Origin: Enterobacter dykesii
GTDB taxonomy: Bacteria > Pseudomonadota > Gammaproteobacteria > Enterobacterales > Enterobacteriaceae
DNA: 64,000 nucleotides
Direction of reading: 5' to 3'
Assembly (NCBI RefSeq): GCF_008364625.2
Contig: NZ_CP126604.1
Span: 3,596,001 to 3,660,000 of the forward strand
The number at the start of each line of letters is the position of its first letter. The first letter of the stretch is position 1. The notes below the pieces were generated by a model. That model saw only the letters and a list, made by a program, of their open reading frames with translations. It was not told where the DNA came from and made no database searches. Positions 8,406 to 19,863 of the stretch are shown one piece after another. Made by a program: the position numbers and the translations under genes.

Positions 8406-8430
8406 TACTGTCAAAATTTTTTTGACAGTA
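8406..8430. promoter_or_regulatory. Perfect inverted repeat, likely LysR operator
   Basis: The arms TACTGTCAAAA (8406-8416) and TTTTGACAGTA (8420-8430) are perfect complements separated by TTT. The site lies in the 108-base region between the LysR gene and the divergent MFS gene. It is a palindrome with an AT-rich centre, as LysR recognition sites usually are. There are no uridines after it that would suggest a terminator for a nearby transcript. Confidence 0.65.
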
Positions 8431-8501
8431 TATCGCGCTTTGTCAGGTTTATCCGTGCTTCCCGGATCGATACGATACGCAACCTCACCGGAGGATCCAC
8501 C

Positions 8502-9704
8502 ATGACGTATCGCAGCAAAGTCGCCGTTGTCTATCTGCTGGGCTTTTTTCTTGATTTGATCAACATGTTTATTGCCAGCGTCGCCTTTCCGGCAATGGCT
8601 CACGCCTTTAACACCACGCCTTCAGCCCTTGCCTGGGTCAGTAACGGGTACATTGCCGGCCTGACGCTGGCGATCCCGTTTAGCAGCATGCTCACGCGCC
8701 GCTTCGGGCCAAAGCGCGTCATCCTGCTCTCGCTTTTTCTGTTCAGCGCAGCCTCCGCTGCGGCGGGCCTGTCAGCAACGCTTGAAAGCCTGATCGCCTG
8801 GCGAGTACTCCAGGGCGTGGGAGGGGGCTTACTGATCCCCGTTGGACAGGCGCTGACCTGGCAACAGTTTAAGCCTCACGAGCGCGCCAGACTCTCCTCG
8901 GCGGTGATGCTGGTCGCGCTGCTTGCTCCGGCCTGCTCTCCTGCGATAGGAGGACTGCTGGTGCAGACGCTAAGCTGGCGATGGATATTTTTCGCCACGC
9001 TACCGGTCGCTATCGTGACCTTTGTTATGGCCTGCCTGTGGCTTAAACACGAGATGCCCGCGATAAAAGCGGCCAGACTGCTAAACCTGCCGTTGCTCGC
9101 GGACCCGCTTTTGCGTTTTTCGATGCTTGTTTATTTATGCGTTCCCGGCGTATTTATTGGGGTGAACGTCACGGGCATGTTTTATCTTCAGCACGTGGCG
9201 AACATGAGCCCAGCCGCAACGGGGATGCTCATGCTGCCGTGGTCCGTAGCATCGTTTATCGCCATCACGGCAACGGGACGCTATTTTAACCGCATCGGCC
9301 CCCGACCGCCGATCGTCATCGGCTGCCTGCTGCAGGCGACGGGTATTCTGCTTTTGATTAACGTTAGTTCGGCTACGCTGCTACCTACCGTTGCGTTTAT
9401 CCTGATGGGCGCGGGGGGAAGCCTGTGCAGCAGTACGGCTCAGAGCAGCGCGTTTCTGACGACGCGCCGGGACGAGATGCCGGACGCCAGCGCCCTGTGG
9501 AATCTCAATCGCCAGCTGAGCTTTTTTGCCGGTGCCCTGCTGCTTGCGCAGGCGCTGAACCTGGCGCAGGCCTGGCTGCCACCGCTCGCCGCCTGGCACG
9601 CGATGTTTATTTTGGCCGCAGGTATCACCTTGCTGCCTGTACCGTACGTTTTTCGTCTTAACAATACGCAGGTGCTAAACCAGCTGCGACAGGAGAATTT
9701 ATGA
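8502..9704 (+). CDS. MFS transporter (DHA-type efflux pump)
   Basis: A 400-residue membrane protein of the major facilitator superfamily. It has the MFS loop signature as SSMLTRRFGPKRVILL (about residues 60-75) and the antiporter-like helix GVGGGLLIPVGQALTW. It also has GLLVQTLSWRWIFFATLP (about 150-167), which is typical of EmrB/DHA proteins. Expected role is proton-driven export of a small hydrophobic compound; the substrate is unknown. A GGAGGATCCACC leader precedes ATG 8502. Its stop overlaps the next gene by four bases (ATGA), so the two are translated together, under the divergent LysR regulator. Confidence 0.88.
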   Translation: MTYRSKVAVVYLLGFFLDLINMFIASVAFPAMAHAFNTTPSALAWVSNGYIAGLTLAIPFSSMLTRRFGPKRVILLSLFLFSAASAAAGLSATLESLIAWRVLQGVGGGLLIPVGQALTWQQFKPHERARLSSAVMLVALLAPACSPAIGGLLVQTLSWRWIFFATLPVAIVTFVMACLWLKHEMPAIKAARLLNLPLLADPLLRFSMLVYLCVPGVFIGVNVTGMFYLQHVANMSPAATGMLMLPWSVASFIAITATGRYFNRIGPRPPIVIGCLLQATGILLLINVSSATLLPTVAFILMGAGGSLCSSTAQSSAFLTTRRDEMPDASALWNLNRQLSFFAGALLLAQALNLAQAWLPPLAAWHAMFILAAGITLLPVPYVFRLNNTQVLNQLRQENL

Positions 9705-10081
9705 CGCCTTTCGAACACGACATTATCGACCTCCACATTGCGCTTGAAGACTGGTTAGGCAAAGGTGAAGGCGATCCCGACGCCCTGCTCGCCCGCTTCA
9801 GCCCGGATTTTCTGATGATCCCACCGGGCGGTGTGCAGATCGACTATAGTGGTCTTGTCAGTTTTCTGGAAAACCAGCGCGGAAGCCGTCCCGGACTGAA
9901 GATCGTCATTGATGAATTATCCACGATCCAGCGCTGGGATCGTGGCGCGGTGCTTCACTACCGCGAGACGCAAACCCGGCCAGATCTGCCCGTTAACGTG
10001 CGCTGGTCAACCGCGGTGCTCAATCAGGAAGGCGACAAAATAACGTGGCGTCTGCTGCACGAGACGGCGGCACAGCCGTAA
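9701..10081 (+). CDS. NTF2-like / DUF4440-type small protein
   Basis: A 126-residue soluble protein with the look of the NTF2-like (SnoaL/DUF4440) cone fold. The N-terminal helix has LHIALEDWLGKG, then LLARFSPDFLMIPPGG, and a late HYRETQTRPDLPVNVRWSTAVL strand pair. Such proteins bind or convert small hydrophobic molecules, but most have no assigned reaction and I do not assign one. It starts inside the stop of the MFS gene (ATGA) and is followed by a strong terminator. This suggests a two-gene operon in which the protein helps handle the compound exported by the pump (inference). Confidence 0.7.
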   Translation: MTPFEHDIIDLHIALEDWLGKGEGDPDALLARFSPDFLMIPPGGVQIDYSGLVSFLENQRGSRPGLKIVIDELSTIQRWDRGAVLHYRETQTRPDLPVNVRWSTAVLNQEGDKITWRLLHETAAQP

Positions 10082-10090
10082 CACAAAAGA

Positions 10091-10120
10091 AAAAGGCCCG
10101 TCTCACGACGGGCCTTTTTT
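10091..10120. terminator. Bidirectional terminator between NTF2-like gene and rpoS
   Basis: Perfect 12-base arms AAAAGGCCCGTC / GACGGGCCTTTT around TCAC, with A-rich and T-rich flanks on either side. It can end transcription from the upstream operon and from rpoS on the other strand. Confidence 0.88.
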
Positions 10121-10133
10121 GACGAAAGGTTGC

Positions 10134-11126
10134 TTATTCGCGGAACAGCGCTTCGATATTCAGACCTTGCCCCTGCAGGATTTCACGCAGGCGGCGCAGA
10201 CCTTCAACCTGAATCTGACGAACACGTTCACGGGTCAGGCCAATTTCGCGGCCGACGTCTTCCAGTGTTGCAGCTTCATACCCCAGTAAACCGAAACGAC
10301 GTGCCAGCACTTCACGCTGTTTGGCGTTCAGTTCGAACAGCCATTTGACGATGCTCTGTTTCATGTCATCGTCCTGCGTGGTGTCTTCCGGACCGTTGTC
10401 TTTTTCATCGGCCAGGATGTCCAGCAGCGCTTTTTCGGAGTCGCCACCCAGCGGGGTGTCAACAGAGGTAATGCGCTCGTTGAGACGCAGCATACGGCTA
10501 ACGTCATCAACCGGTTTATCGAGTTGCTCGGCAATCTCTTCTGCGCTTGGCTCGTGGTCCAGTTTATGGGACAACTCGCGCGCGGTACGCAGATAAACGT
10601 TCAACTCTTTGACGATGTGAATCGGCAGGCGGATCGTACGGGTCTGGTTCATAATAGCCCGTTCGATGGTCTGACGAATCCACCAGGTCGCGTAGGTTGA
10701 GAAACGGAACCCGCGTTCCGGGTCAAACTTCTCAACTGCGCGGATGAGACCTAAGTTGCCCTCTTCAATCAGATCCAGCAGAGCCAGACCACGATTGCCG
10801 TAACGGCGGGCAATTTTCACGACCAGTCGCAGGTTACTTTCAATCATGCGACGACGCGAGGCGACATCACCACGCAAAGCACGACGTGCGAAATAGACTT
10901 CTTCTTCGGCCGTTAGCAGTGGGGAGTAACCAATCTCCCCAAGGTAAAGCTGAGTCGCGTCCAGTACACGCTGTGTGGCGCCCTGCGATAACAGCTCTTC
11001 TTCAGCCAAATCGTTATCACTGGGTTCCTCTTCTACTAAGGCTTTTTCGTCAAAAGCCTCTACTCCGTTCTCATCAAATTCCGCGTCTTCATTTAAATCA
11101 TGAACTTTCAGCGTATTCTGACTCAT
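10134..11126 (-). CDS. rpoS: RNA polymerase sigma factor RpoS (sigma 38)
   Basis: The stationary-phase and general stress sigma factor, 330 residues and complete, nearly identical to E. coli RpoS from [17 protein letters not shown] to the end IEALFRE. Region 2 ([22 protein letters not shown] and [16 protein letters not shown]) and region 4 ([19 protein letters not shown]) are intact. ATG 11126 has AGGAG eight bases upstream; a longer frame adds 16 residues and is not conserved. In E. coli the main promoter lies inside nlpD, giving a long leader targeted by small RNAs; the arrangement is the same here. No internal stop or truncation, so the allele looks functional. Confidence 0.98.
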   Translation of the reverse strand: MSQNTLKVHDLNEDAEFDENGVEAFDEKALVEEEPSDNDLAEEELLSQGATQRVLDATQLYLGEIGYSPLLTAEEEVYFARRALRGDVASRRRMIESNLRLVVKIARRYGNRGLALLDLIEEGNLGLIRAVEKFDPERGFRFSTYATWWIRQTIERAIMNQTRTIRLPIHIVKELNVYLRTARELSHKLDHEPSAEEIAEQLDKPVDDVSRMLRLNERITSVDTPLGGDSEKALLDILADEKDNGPEDTTQDDDMKQSIVKWLFELNAKQREVLARRFGLLGYEAATLEDVGREIGLTRERVRQIQVEGLRRLREILQGQGLNIEALFRE

Positions 11127-11185
11127 AAGGTGGCTCCTACCCGTGATCCCTAAACGAGACACCCTGGCTGGCATGCCCCGTCAAA

Positions 11186-12310
11186 TTATCGCTGCGGCAA
11201 GTACTGCAGCGGGTTTACGGATTTCCCCTTGTAACGAATTTCAAAATGCAAGCGTGTAGAACTGGTTCCGGTGCTACCCATGGTAGCGATTTTTTGCCCC
11301 GCCTTAACTTCTTGTTGTTCCCGGACCAGCATTGTGTCGTTATGGGCGTAGGCACTCAGGTAATCATCGTTATGTTTGATGATAATAAGATTACCGTAAC
11401 CGCGCAGAGCGTTACCGGCATACACAACGCGTCCGTCTGCGGTCGCGATGATAGCCTGTCCTTTACTCCCTGCGATATCGATCCCTTTATTTCCCCCTTC
11501 GGAGGAAGAGAAGTTCTCGATAACCTTGCCGTCAGTTGGCCAGCGCCATGCAGAGATTGGCGAACTGGAGGTCATACTGCTGGCAGTCGGTTCAGTAGAG
11601 CTAACCACAGGTGCCGTCACCGGTGCTGTGACAACAGTCGCAGTACCTTTATTATTCGGCAACATTTTGTTAGCAGTCTGATCACCTGAATCCTCAGAAT
11701 ACGTAATTACAGGTTGTGAAGCAACCACCGTGGTGGATTTTTGTGCAGGCTTAACGCTGTTATTTTGAGCCGTCACATCGGCCGCTGAAACGGTGTTGCC
11801 AGGCGTGAGCGGCGTACCCGTCGCGTTGCCCACCTGGAGCGTTTGCCCGACTTCCAGACCATATGGGGCCTGGACGTTATTACGCTGCGCGAGGTCACGG
11901 AAATCGTTCCCGGTGATCCACGCAATGTAGAACAACGTGTCGCCACGCTTCACGGTATAGGTGCTGCCGCCAGTGTAACTGCCTTTCGGAATGTTCCCAT
12001 ACTGGCGGTTATAGACTATGCGGCCATTCTGGGTCTGGACAGGCTGTTCGACTGGCTGAACCTGCATTGGCTGTGTAACAGGATGTTGCACAGGCTGAAT
12101 TTGTGGTGTTTGCTGCGGCGCAGCAGTCCCCATTTTAGGTGGCGGCGTGATTAACATTCCGCTGGACGTGTTACCGGAGCCGCTGTTTCCGCCGACGGAA
12201 CTGACGGGCGCAGGCGCGTTGTTAGAACTTGTACAGCCTGCCAGCCAGAGCGAAACCAGTGATAATGCCGCAACACGGCTGATGGTGAATTTAGGGCTTC
12301 CCGCGCTCAT
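11186..12310 (-). CDS. nlpD: Murein hydrolase activator NlpD (lipoprotein)
   Basis: An outer-membrane lipoprotein, 374 residues, that activates the amidase AmiC at the division septum. It has a lipoprotein signal peptide with lipobox LWLAGC (Cys at about residue 26), then a Pro/Gln-rich linker. A LysM domain follows ([20 protein letters not shown], about 118-162), and a C-terminal LytM/M23 domain ([19 protein letters not shown] to the end). The first metal-binding His of active M23 enzymes is replaced in GIDIAG, in line with NlpD being an activator and not a hydrolase. It is directly upstream of rpoS, 59 bases away, as in E. coli. Confidence 0.97.
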   Translation of the reverse strand: MSAGSPKFTISRVAALSLVSLWLAGCTSSNNAPAPVSSVGGNSGSGNTSSGMLITPPPKMGTAAPQQTPQIQPVQHPVTQPMQVQPVEQPVQTQNGRIVYNRQYGNIPKGSYTGGSTYTVKRGDTLFYIAWITGNDFRDLAQRNNVQAPYGLEVGQTLQVGNATGTPLTPGNTVSAADVTAQNNSVKPAQKSTTVVASQPVITYSEDSGDQTANKMLPNNKGTATVVTAPVTAPVVSSTEPTASSMTSSSPISAWRWPTDGKVIENFSSSEGGNKGIDIAGSKGQAIIATADGRVVYAGNALRGYGNLIIIKHNDDYLSAYAHNDTMLVREQQEVKAGQKIATMGSTGTSSTRLHFEIRYKGKSVNPLQYLPQR

Positions 12311-12426
12311 TTATCCCCCAGGAATGTGTTAACTACCAGTGACTTAAAATTTACCGTGAAGGCACGAATCTTTCGCGCCACACCATACGCTGAATTTGCC
12401 TTAATAACCCTGGATAATTCCGAGTC

Positions 12427-13788
<1,362 letters not shown>

Positions 13789-13808
<20 letters not shown>

Positions 13809-14838
13809 AATCACCCGAGGTGTTGATAAGTTCCCTGACAACACTGGTGGCAAAGCTACCTGCCGGTAGCCAGAAGCGTAACTCGACGGTTACGTCATCC
13901 CACCAGTTCCAGCTTAACTGCTGCGGATAGAGCAGCATCGCGCGGCGTGCCGCCTCGACTTTTTCCCGCACCAGCAAGGATTGCAATTCTGCCGCATCCG
14001 CTACGACTGACTGCTCGGCAGCCAGCGCGTCGCCCTGCGATCCCCAGTCGCCCGTACCCGGCAACGCGGCGGTAATCATCAGCGCTTTTGCGTCCACGCG
14101 CGACTGCACATCGGCCATTTCTTCGGCCGTTGCCACAAACCAGCTTCCGCGTCCCGCTAATTGTAGCGCATCGCCAACAACAACTTGATTCGCGTCCGTT
14201 TTTTTCAGCCTTTCGCTCACAATCTGATTAAACAACGCGCTGCGGGCCGCCGACAACCAAAAACTGCGTTTATTCCTGTCGCGAACCGGCGCATCGCTTT
14301 GCGCCCAGCGCAGCGCGCCCTGCAGGTTGCTGCCGCCAATGCCAAAGCGCTGCGCGCCAAAGTAGTTCGGTACGCCGCGTTCATTGATAGCGTTCAGACG
14401 TTTTTCAACGTCTTCGCGGTGGGACACTTCACGCAGCACCAGCGTAAAGTTGTTCCCTTTCAACGCCCCCAGACGCAGTTTGCGCTTATGGCGGGCAAAC
14501 TCCAGTACCTTACAGCCTTCAAGCTCAAATTTGCTTAAATCAGGCATCGTATTGCCTGGAACGCGCGCGCAGAGCCACTGTTCGGTGACGGCGTGTTTAT
14601 CTTTCTGCCCGGCAAAGCTCACTTCGCGAGCATGAATTTTGAGGAATTTTGCCAGCGCGTCGGCCACAAAGCGGGTATTGCAGCCATTTTTCAGAATTCG
14701 CACCAGGATATGTTCGCCTTCGCCATCCGGCTCAAAGCCCAGATCCTCCACCACGAGGAAGTCTTCAGGGCTGGCTTTCAGCACTCCGCTCCCCTGCGGT
14801 TTACCGTGCAGGTAGGTCAGGTTGTCGAAGTCCGTCAT
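13789..14838 (-). CDS. truD: tRNA pseudouridine(13) synthase TruD
   Basis: Makes pseudouridine 13 in tRNA-Glu. It has 349 residues, the E. coli length. The catalytic Asp lies in [15 protein letters not shown] (about residue 80), the TruD family GxKD motif. [19 protein letters not shown] is the second conserved block. Its start overlaps the stop of ispF by four bases (ATGA), and its end runs into surE. Confidence 0.97.
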
Positions 14839-15314
14839 TTGCTCGCCTTCACCAGCAGCGCCACGGCTTCACAGGCAATTCCTTCGCCGCGCCCGGTAAA
14901 GCCCAGCTTCTCGGTCGTCGTCGCTTTGACGTTCACGTCATCCATATGGCAGCCCAGATCCTCTGCAATAAACACGCGCATCTGCGGAATGTGCGGCAGC
15001 ATTTTCGGGGCCTGAGCAATAATCGTCACGTCGACGTTGCCGAGGGTGTAGCCTTTCGCCTGAATGCGGCGCCACGCTTCGCGCAGCAGTTCGCGGCTGT
15101 CCGCGCCTTTAAATGCCGGGTCGGTGTCCGGGAACAGCTTGCCGATATCACCCAGCGCGGCAGCGCCCAACAGCGCGTCGGTCAGCGCATGCAGCGCCAC
15201 GTCGCCATCAGAATGCGCCAGCAGCCCTTTTTCATAGGGAATGCGCACGCCGCCAATGATAATTGGGCCTTCTCCGCCAAAGGCGTGTACATCAAAACCG
15301 TGTCCAATTCGCAT
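14835..15314 (-). CDS. ispF: 2-C-methyl-D-erythritol 2,4-cyclodiphosphate synthase
   Basis: Isoprenoid (MEP) pathway enzyme that cyclises CDP-ME-2-phosphate. It has 159 residues and normally forms a trimer with zinc bound by Asp8, His10 and His42; these are seen in [13 protein letters not shown] and [20 protein letters not shown]. The C-terminal [18 protein letters not shown] block is conserved. It begins one base inside the stop of ispD and ends in a four-base overlap with truD. Confidence 0.97.
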   Translation of the reverse strand: MRIGHGFDVHAFGGEGPIIIGGVRIPYEKGLLAHSDGDVALHALTDALLGAAALGDIGKLFPDTDPAFKGADSRELLREAWRRIQAKGYTLGNVDVTIIAQAPKMLPHIPQMRVFIAEDLGCHMDDVNVKATTTEKLGFTGRGEGIACEAVALLVKASK

Positions 15315-16024
15315 TATGCCTTCTCCTGATGGGTCGAACGGGTAAGATAAAATTCCGCAAGCTGTAAATCTTCCGGACGCGTTACTTTTATATTATCAGC
15401 GCGTCCTTCAACAAGCTCAGGGTGGAAACCGCAATACTCCAGCGCGGAGGCTTCGTCCGTGATGGTCGCACCTTCTTTAAGCGCTCGCGTTAAGCAGTCG
15501 TGGAGTAATTCGCGGGGGAAAAATTGTGGCGTCAGCGCGTGCCATAAATCGACGCGATCGACTGTGTGGGCGATAGCCTGTTTGCCCGGCTCGGCGCGCT
15601 TCATGGTGTCGCGCACCGGCGCGGCCAGAATCCCACCGACCTTGCTTGTTTCGCTCAGCGCCAGCAGGCGCGCAAGATCGTCCTGATGCAGACACGGACG
15701 CGCCGCGTCATGCACCAGCACCCACGGCGCGTTTCCGGCGGCCTGAATGCCCGCCAGCACGGAATCGGCGCGCTCGGCGCCACCGTCAACGACGGTAATG
15801 TTTGGATGATTTGCCAGCGGCAGCTGCGCGAAGCGCGCATCGCCAGGGCTGATAGCGATAATCACACGCGTCACCCGCGGGTGCGCCAGCAGCGCCGCCA
15901 CGGCGTGCTCAAGGATCGTTTTATCGCCAATAGAGAGGTACTGCTTGGGACATTCTGTCTGCATGCGCCGGCCAAAACCTGCGGCCGGCACCACGGCGCA
16001 TACGTCCGAAAAAGTTACTGCCAT
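15314..16024 (-). CDS. ispD: 2-C-methyl-D-erythritol 4-phosphate cytidylyltransferase
   Basis: The MEP pathway step just before IspE, forming CDP-methylerythritol from MEP and CTP. It has 236 residues, as in E. coli. The nucleotide-binding motif [20 protein letters not shown] (about 10-29) and VHDAARPCL (about 104-112) are intact. ATG 16024 ([11 protein letters not shown]) is the conserved start; the frame could extend upstream by 21 unconserved residues. It lies 19 bases downstream of ftsB. Confidence 0.97.
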   Translation of the reverse strand: MAVTFSDVCAVVPAAGFGRRMQTECPKQYLSIGDKTILEHAVAALLAHPRVTRVIIAISPGDARFAQLPLANHPNITVVDGGAERADSVLAGIQAAGNAPWVLVHDAARPCLHQDDLARLLALSETSKVGGILAAPVRDTMKRAEPGKQAIAHTVDRVDLWHALTPQFFPRELLHDCLTRALKEGATITDEASALEYCGFHPELVEGRADNIKVTRPEDLQLAEFYLTRSTHQEKA

Positions 16025-16043
16025 GTCGTAATCCTGGGCCTGA

Positions 16044-16355
16044 TTATCGATTGTTTTGTGCTGAGCCCTGATTGCGTTTAGACGCATCCGGAACCAGACG
16101 ATAAAAGGTTTCGCCCGGCTTAGTCATACTGAGTTCATTGCGTGCGCGTTCCTCAATCGCCTCTTGCCCGCCATTGAGGTCATCAATTTCAGCGAAGAGT
16201 TGATCGTTTCGCGCCTTAAGTTTGGCGTTTGTTGCCTGCTGAGCCGCGACGTCATCGCTTACCCGGCTATAGTCGTGCAGTCCGTTCTTACCGAACCACA
16301 GCGAATATTGCAGCCAGATTAGCAAAGCCAGCAACAGCAGCGTTAGTTTACCCAT
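16044..16355 (-). CDS. ftsB: Cell division protein FtsB
   Basis: A small bitopic inner-membrane protein (103 residues) of the FtsQLB divisome complex. One N-terminal membrane segment ([19 protein letters not shown], about residues 4-22) is followed by a periplasmic coiled coil ([20 protein letters not shown], about 37-56) and the conserved [16 protein letters not shown] element. It is first in the ftsB-ispD-ispF-truD-surE-pcm series. Confidence 0.97.
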   Translation of the reverse strand: MGKLTLLLLALLIWLQYSLWFGKNGLHDYSRVSDDVAAQQATNAKLKARNDQLFAEIDDLNGGQEAIEERARNELSMTKPGETFYRLVPDASKRNQGSAQNNR

Positions 16356-16521
16356 CCTGCCCCCTGAAAAACGGCATCATCATCCCAAGACTTCCCCAGA
16401 GCACTACGCCGGGGTAACAGAGATGCCGCAACATCGCGGGCAAATGTACCACATTTTTTCCGCAGAATCGTCCTGCACAATATCGTTACACAGTTGGTTA
16501 CGGTTTGAATTATGGCTGAAG

Positions 16522-16848
16522 TTAGCCCATGAGCCACAAAAATAACAGACCAAACATCAGAACCACCGTCACAATCGTGACCACGGTGCTGTAGAGGAGC
16601 TTACCGTTCAGCAGCGAGTGCAGCGCAATGCCGACGACAACCGCCACGGGCATCAGCGCCAGAAAGAAAGGCCAGGTGTAGAGAAAGAAGAACAGTGTGT
16701 TGCCGCCGTAGATGAGAAACGGAATGCCAAGCGCCAACAGCCATGAGACGAAGCCAATGATGGCCCCAGGAAATGACCAGGTCGTTTCGTCGTCGGTCGC
16801 TAGCGGCTCCGACCCGGTGGTGGTGATGTAATGTTCACTGTTGCGCAT
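16522..16848 (-). CDS. ygbE: YgbE family inner-membrane protein (DUF3561)
   Basis: A 108-residue protein that matches YgbE of E. coli, which sits in the same place between cysC and ftsB. There are about three hydrophobic segments (FPGAIIGFVSWLLALGIPFL, then LFFFLYTWPFFLALMPVAVV and the C-terminal VVTIVTVVLMFGLLFLWLMG). The function is unknown. It follows cysC, but a hairpin lies in the gap, so it may have its own transcript. Confidence 0.92.
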   Translation of the reverse strand: MRNSEHYITTTGSEPLATDDETTWSFPGAIIGFVSWLLALGIPFLIYGGNTLFFFLYTWPFFLALMPVAVVVGIALHSLLNGKLLYSTVVTIVTVVLMFGLLFLWLMG

Positions 16849-16871
16849 AGCTAATCCTGTGACCGTGACTC

Positions 16872-16900
16872 ATCGTTCGGGAAGACAGCTCCCGAACGAT
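16872..16900. terminator. Hairpin after cysC
   Basis: Perfect 11-base arms ATCGTTCGGGA (16872-16882) and TCCCGAACGAT (16890-16900) separated by seven bases lie just downstream of cysC on the minus strand. There is no T tract, so it may be an RNA-stabilising or Rho-related structure and not a classic terminator. Confidence 0.45.
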
Positions 16901-16906
16901 ACCGCC

Positions 16907-17512
16907 TCAGGATCTGATAATATCGTCCCGTCTGAGCAGGTCTAATAATTGGCTTACTAAATTTGTTACCAATTGTTGACCTTCAAGGTGAATCTCAGGC
17001 GATTCAGGCGCTTCGTAGACCGCGTCAATTCCGGTGAAGTTGCGCAGTTCTCCGGCACGCGCTTTCTTGTAAAGCCCTTTCGGGTCGCGCGCTTCGCAAA
17101 TCTCCAGCGGCGTATCGACAAACACCTCGATAAAGCGATCCTGGCCCACGCGTTCGCGCACCATCTGGCGCTCGGCGCGGTGCGGAGAGATAAACGCGGT
17201 CAGCACCACCAGCCCGGCGTCAGCCATCAGGCTGGAGACTTCGCCCACCCGGCGGATGTTCTCTTTGCGGTCGTCGTCGCTAAACCCTAAATCGCTGCAC
17301 AGGCCGTGACGCACGTTGTCACCGTCCAGCAGGTACGTGCTTACGCCCTGCTGATGCAACGCCTCTTCCAGCGCGCCTGCCACCGTCGATTTACCCGAGC
17401 CGGACAGCCCGGTAAACCACAGCACAACCCCACGGTGACCGTGGAGCTGTTCGCGCTGGGCGACGGTGACCGGATGAGGATGCCAGACGACGTTCTCATC
17501 ATGGGCGGCCAT
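16907..17512 (-). CDS. cysC: Adenylyl-sulfate kinase
   Basis: Phosphorylates adenosine 5'-phosphosulfate (APS) to PAPS in sulfate assimilation. It has 201 residues. The P-loop [17 protein letters not shown] (about residues 32-48), [17 protein letters not shown] and the signature [21 protein letters not shown] are present. The start overlaps the cysN stop by one base, marking the end of the cysG-D-N-C operon. Confidence 0.97.
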   Translation of the reverse strand: MAAHDENVVWHPHPVTVAQREQLHGHRGVVLWFTGLSGSGKSTVAGALEEALHQQGVSTYLLDGDNVRHGLCSDLGFSDDDRKENIRRVGEVSSLMADAGLVVLTAFISPHRAERQMVRERVGQDRFIEVFVDTPLEICEARDPKGLYKKARAGELRNFTGIDAVYEAPESPEIHLEGQQLVTNLVSQLLDLLRRDDIIRS

Positions 17513-18936
17513 TACTTGCCTCCCAGCAGATCGCGTGCGCCCCAGTGCGGGAAGTGTTTACGCACCAGCGCGTTCAGTTCCAGCTCGAAGGCGCTGAATT
17601 CAGACGTCGCGGCAGCCTGTTTAATCGGTTCGCGAACCATACCGGCCCCGACGGTAACGTTGGTCAGCCTGTCGATAAAGATCAGCCCTCCCGTTACCGG
17701 ATTCTGCTGATACGGATCCAGCACCAGCGGTTCGTCGAAAGTCAGATCGACCAGACCGATGCCGTTCAGCGGCAGCTCAGTGACGTCACGCTGGGTCAGG
17801 TTGTTGATATCCACCTGGAACTGAATACCGTCCACGCGGGCGCGGGTTTTCTTGCCGGCAATTTTGATGTCATAGCTTTGGCCTGCGGTCAGCGGCTGTT
17901 CGGCCATCCACACCACGTCCACGGAAGCCCCTTGAACCGCGGCCAGCGTTTCCTGCGCGTCTACCAGCAGGTCGCCCCGGCTGATATCAATTTCGTCTTT
18001 CAGCACCAGCGTTACGGCTTCACCGGCGCCCGCGTCCTGGAGGTCACCGTCGAAGGTGACGATACGGGCGATAGTCGATTCCACGCCGGATGGCAGCACC
18101 TTGACGCGCTGACCTACCTTCACGGAACCTGACGCGAGGGTGCCTGAGAAACCGCGGAAATCGAGGTTTGGACGGTTCACGTACTGCACCGGGAAGCGCA
18201 TCGGCTGGGTGTCGACCACGCGCTGAATTTCAACGGTTTCCAGCACTTCCAGCAGCGTCGGGCCGCTGTACCAAGGCATGTTCGCGCTCTGGGACGCGAC
18301 GTTGTCCCCTTCCAGCGCCGAGAGCGGCACAAAGCGAATATCCAGGTTGCCCGGCAGCTGTTCGGCAAAGGTCAGGTAGCTCTGGCGGATCTCCTCGAAC
18401 TTCTCTTCGCTGAAGTTGACCAGATCCATCTTGTTGACCGCCACCACCAGGTGTTTGATCCCCAGCAGCGTGGAGATAAAGCTGTGACGGCGGGTCTGAT
18501 CCAGCACGCCTTTACGCGCGTCCATCAGCAGGATCGCCAGGTCGCAGGTGGACGCGCCGGTCGCCATGTTGCGGGTGTACTGCTCGTGCCCCGGGGTGTC
18601 GGCGATAATAAATTTGCGCTTCTCGGTAGAGAAATAGCGGTAGGCCACGTCGATGGTGATGCCCTGCTCGCGCTCCGCCTGCAGGCCGTCCACCAGCAGG
18701 GCCAGGTCGAGTTTTTCGCCCTGGGTGCCGTGGCGCTTGCTGTCGTTATGCAGGGAAGAGAGCTGATCTTCGTAAATCTGGCGCGTATCGTGCAGCAGGC
18801 GGCCAATCAGGGTACTTTTCCCGTCATCCACGCTGCCGCAGGTCAGAAAACGCAGCAGGCTTTTGTGTTGTTGCGCGTGCAGATACGCTTCCACGCCGCC
18901 TTCGTTGGCAATTTGTTGAGCAATAGTGGTATTCAT
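17512..18936 (-). CDS. cysN: Sulfate adenylyltransferase subunit 1 (GTPase)
   Basis: The GTP-hydrolysing subunit of ATP sulfurylase, which drives APS formation with CysD. It has 474 residues, the usual length. The EF-Tu-like G motifs are G1 [18 protein letters not shown] (about 35-52), G3 [17 protein letters not shown], and G4 NKMDLV. C-terminal beta-barrel domains follow. It is nine bases after cysD. It is not fused to CysC, unlike the NodQ-type proteins. Confidence 0.97.
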   Translation of the reverse strand: MNTTIAQQIANEGGVEAYLHAQQHKSLLRFLTCGSVDDGKSTLIGRLLHDTRQIYEDQLSSLHNDSKRHGTQGEKLDLALLVDGLQAEREQGITIDVAYRYFSTEKRKFIIADTPGHEQYTRNMATGASTCDLAILLMDARKGVLDQTRRHSFISTLLGIKHLVVAVNKMDLVNFSEEKFEEIRQSYLTFAEQLPGNLDIRFVPLSALEGDNVASQSANMPWYSGPTLLEVLETVEIQRVVDTQPMRFPVQYVNRPNLDFRGFSGTLASGSVKVGQRVKVLPSGVESTIARIVTFDGDLQDAGAGEAVTLVLKDEIDISRGDLLVDAQETLAAVQGASVDVVWMAEQPLTAGQSYDIKIAGKKTRARVDGIQFQVDINNLTQRDVTELPLNGIGLVDLTFDEPLVLDPYQQNPVTGGLIFIDRLTNVTVGAGMVREPIKQAAATSEFSAFELELNALVRKHFPHWGARDLLGGK

Positions 18937-18945
18937 GGCGGCTCC

Positions 18946-19854
18946 TTAGAAATAACCCTGACGTTTCTTCAGCTCCATGGAGCCTGCCTGGTCGCGGTCA
19001 ATCACGCGCCCCTGTCGCTCGCTGGTGGTGGACACCAGCATCTCTTCGATGATCTCCGGCAGCGTCTGCGCGCTGGATTCCACCGCGCCGGTCAGCGGCC
19101 AGCAGCCGAGAGTACGGAAGCGCACCATCTGTTTTTTGATCACTTCGCCCGGCTGCAGGTCGATGCGATCGTCGTCGATCATCATCAGCATGCCGTCGCG
19201 CTCCAGCACCGGGCGCTCGGCGGCCAGATACAGCGGAACGATCTCGATGTTTTCCAGATAGATGTACTGCCAGATGTCCAGCTCGGTCCAGTTGGAGAGC
19301 GGGAAGACGCGAATGCTTTCGCCTTTGTTAATCTGACCGTTGTAGTTGTGCCACAGCTCCGGACGCTGGTTTTTTGGGTCCCAGCGGTGGAAGCGGTCGC
19401 GGAAGGAGTAGATACGCTCTTTGGCGCGGGATTTCTCCTCGTCACGGCGCGCGCCGCCGAAGGCCGCGTCAAAACCGTATTTGTTCAGCGCCTGCTTCAG
19501 CCCTTCGGTTTTCATAATATCGGTGTGCTTGGCGCTACCGTGCACGAACGGGTTAATGCCCATCGCCACCCCTTCCGGGTTTTTATGCACCAGCAGCTCG
19601 CAGCCGTAGGCTTTGGCGGTACGGTCGCGGAACTCGTACATTTCGCGGAATTTCCAGCCTGTATCCACGTGCAGAAGCGGGAACGGCAGCGTGCCCGGAT
19701 AAAACGCTTTACGCGCCAGGTGCAGCATGACGCTGGAATCTTTACCGATGGAGTACATCATCACCGGGTTAGAAAACTCGGCGGCCACTTCGCGGATGAT
19801 ATGGATACTCTCCGCTTCGAGCTGCCGCAGGTGTGTAAGACGTTTTTGGTCCAT
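18946..19854 (-). CDS. cysD: Sulfate adenylyltransferase subunit 2
   Basis: The catalytic subunit of ATP sulfurylase, 302 residues, of the PP-loop ATPase family. The PP-loop is seen in [20 protein letters not shown] (about 33-52), with [20 protein letters not shown] following. The C-terminal [19 protein letters not shown] block is conserved. It lies nine bases after the extra cysG and nine before cysN. In E. coli cysD is first in its operon; here cysG precedes it. Confidence 0.97.
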   Translation of the reverse strand: MDQKRLTHLRQLEAESIHIIREVAAEFSNPVMMYSIGKDSSVMLHLARKAFYPGTLPFPLLHVDTGWKFREMYEFRDRTAKAYGCELLVHKNPEGVAMGINPFVHGSAKHTDIMKTEGLKQALNKYGFDAAFGGARRDEEKSRAKERIYSFRDRFHRWDPKNQRPELWHNYNGQINKGESIRVFPLSNWTELDIWQYIYLENIEIVPLYLAAERPVLERDGMLMMIDDDRIDLQPGEVIKKQMVRFRTLGCWPLTGAVESSAQTLPEIIEEMLVSTTSERQGRVIDRDQAGSMELKKRQGYF

Positions 19855-19863
19855 AACCGTTCC

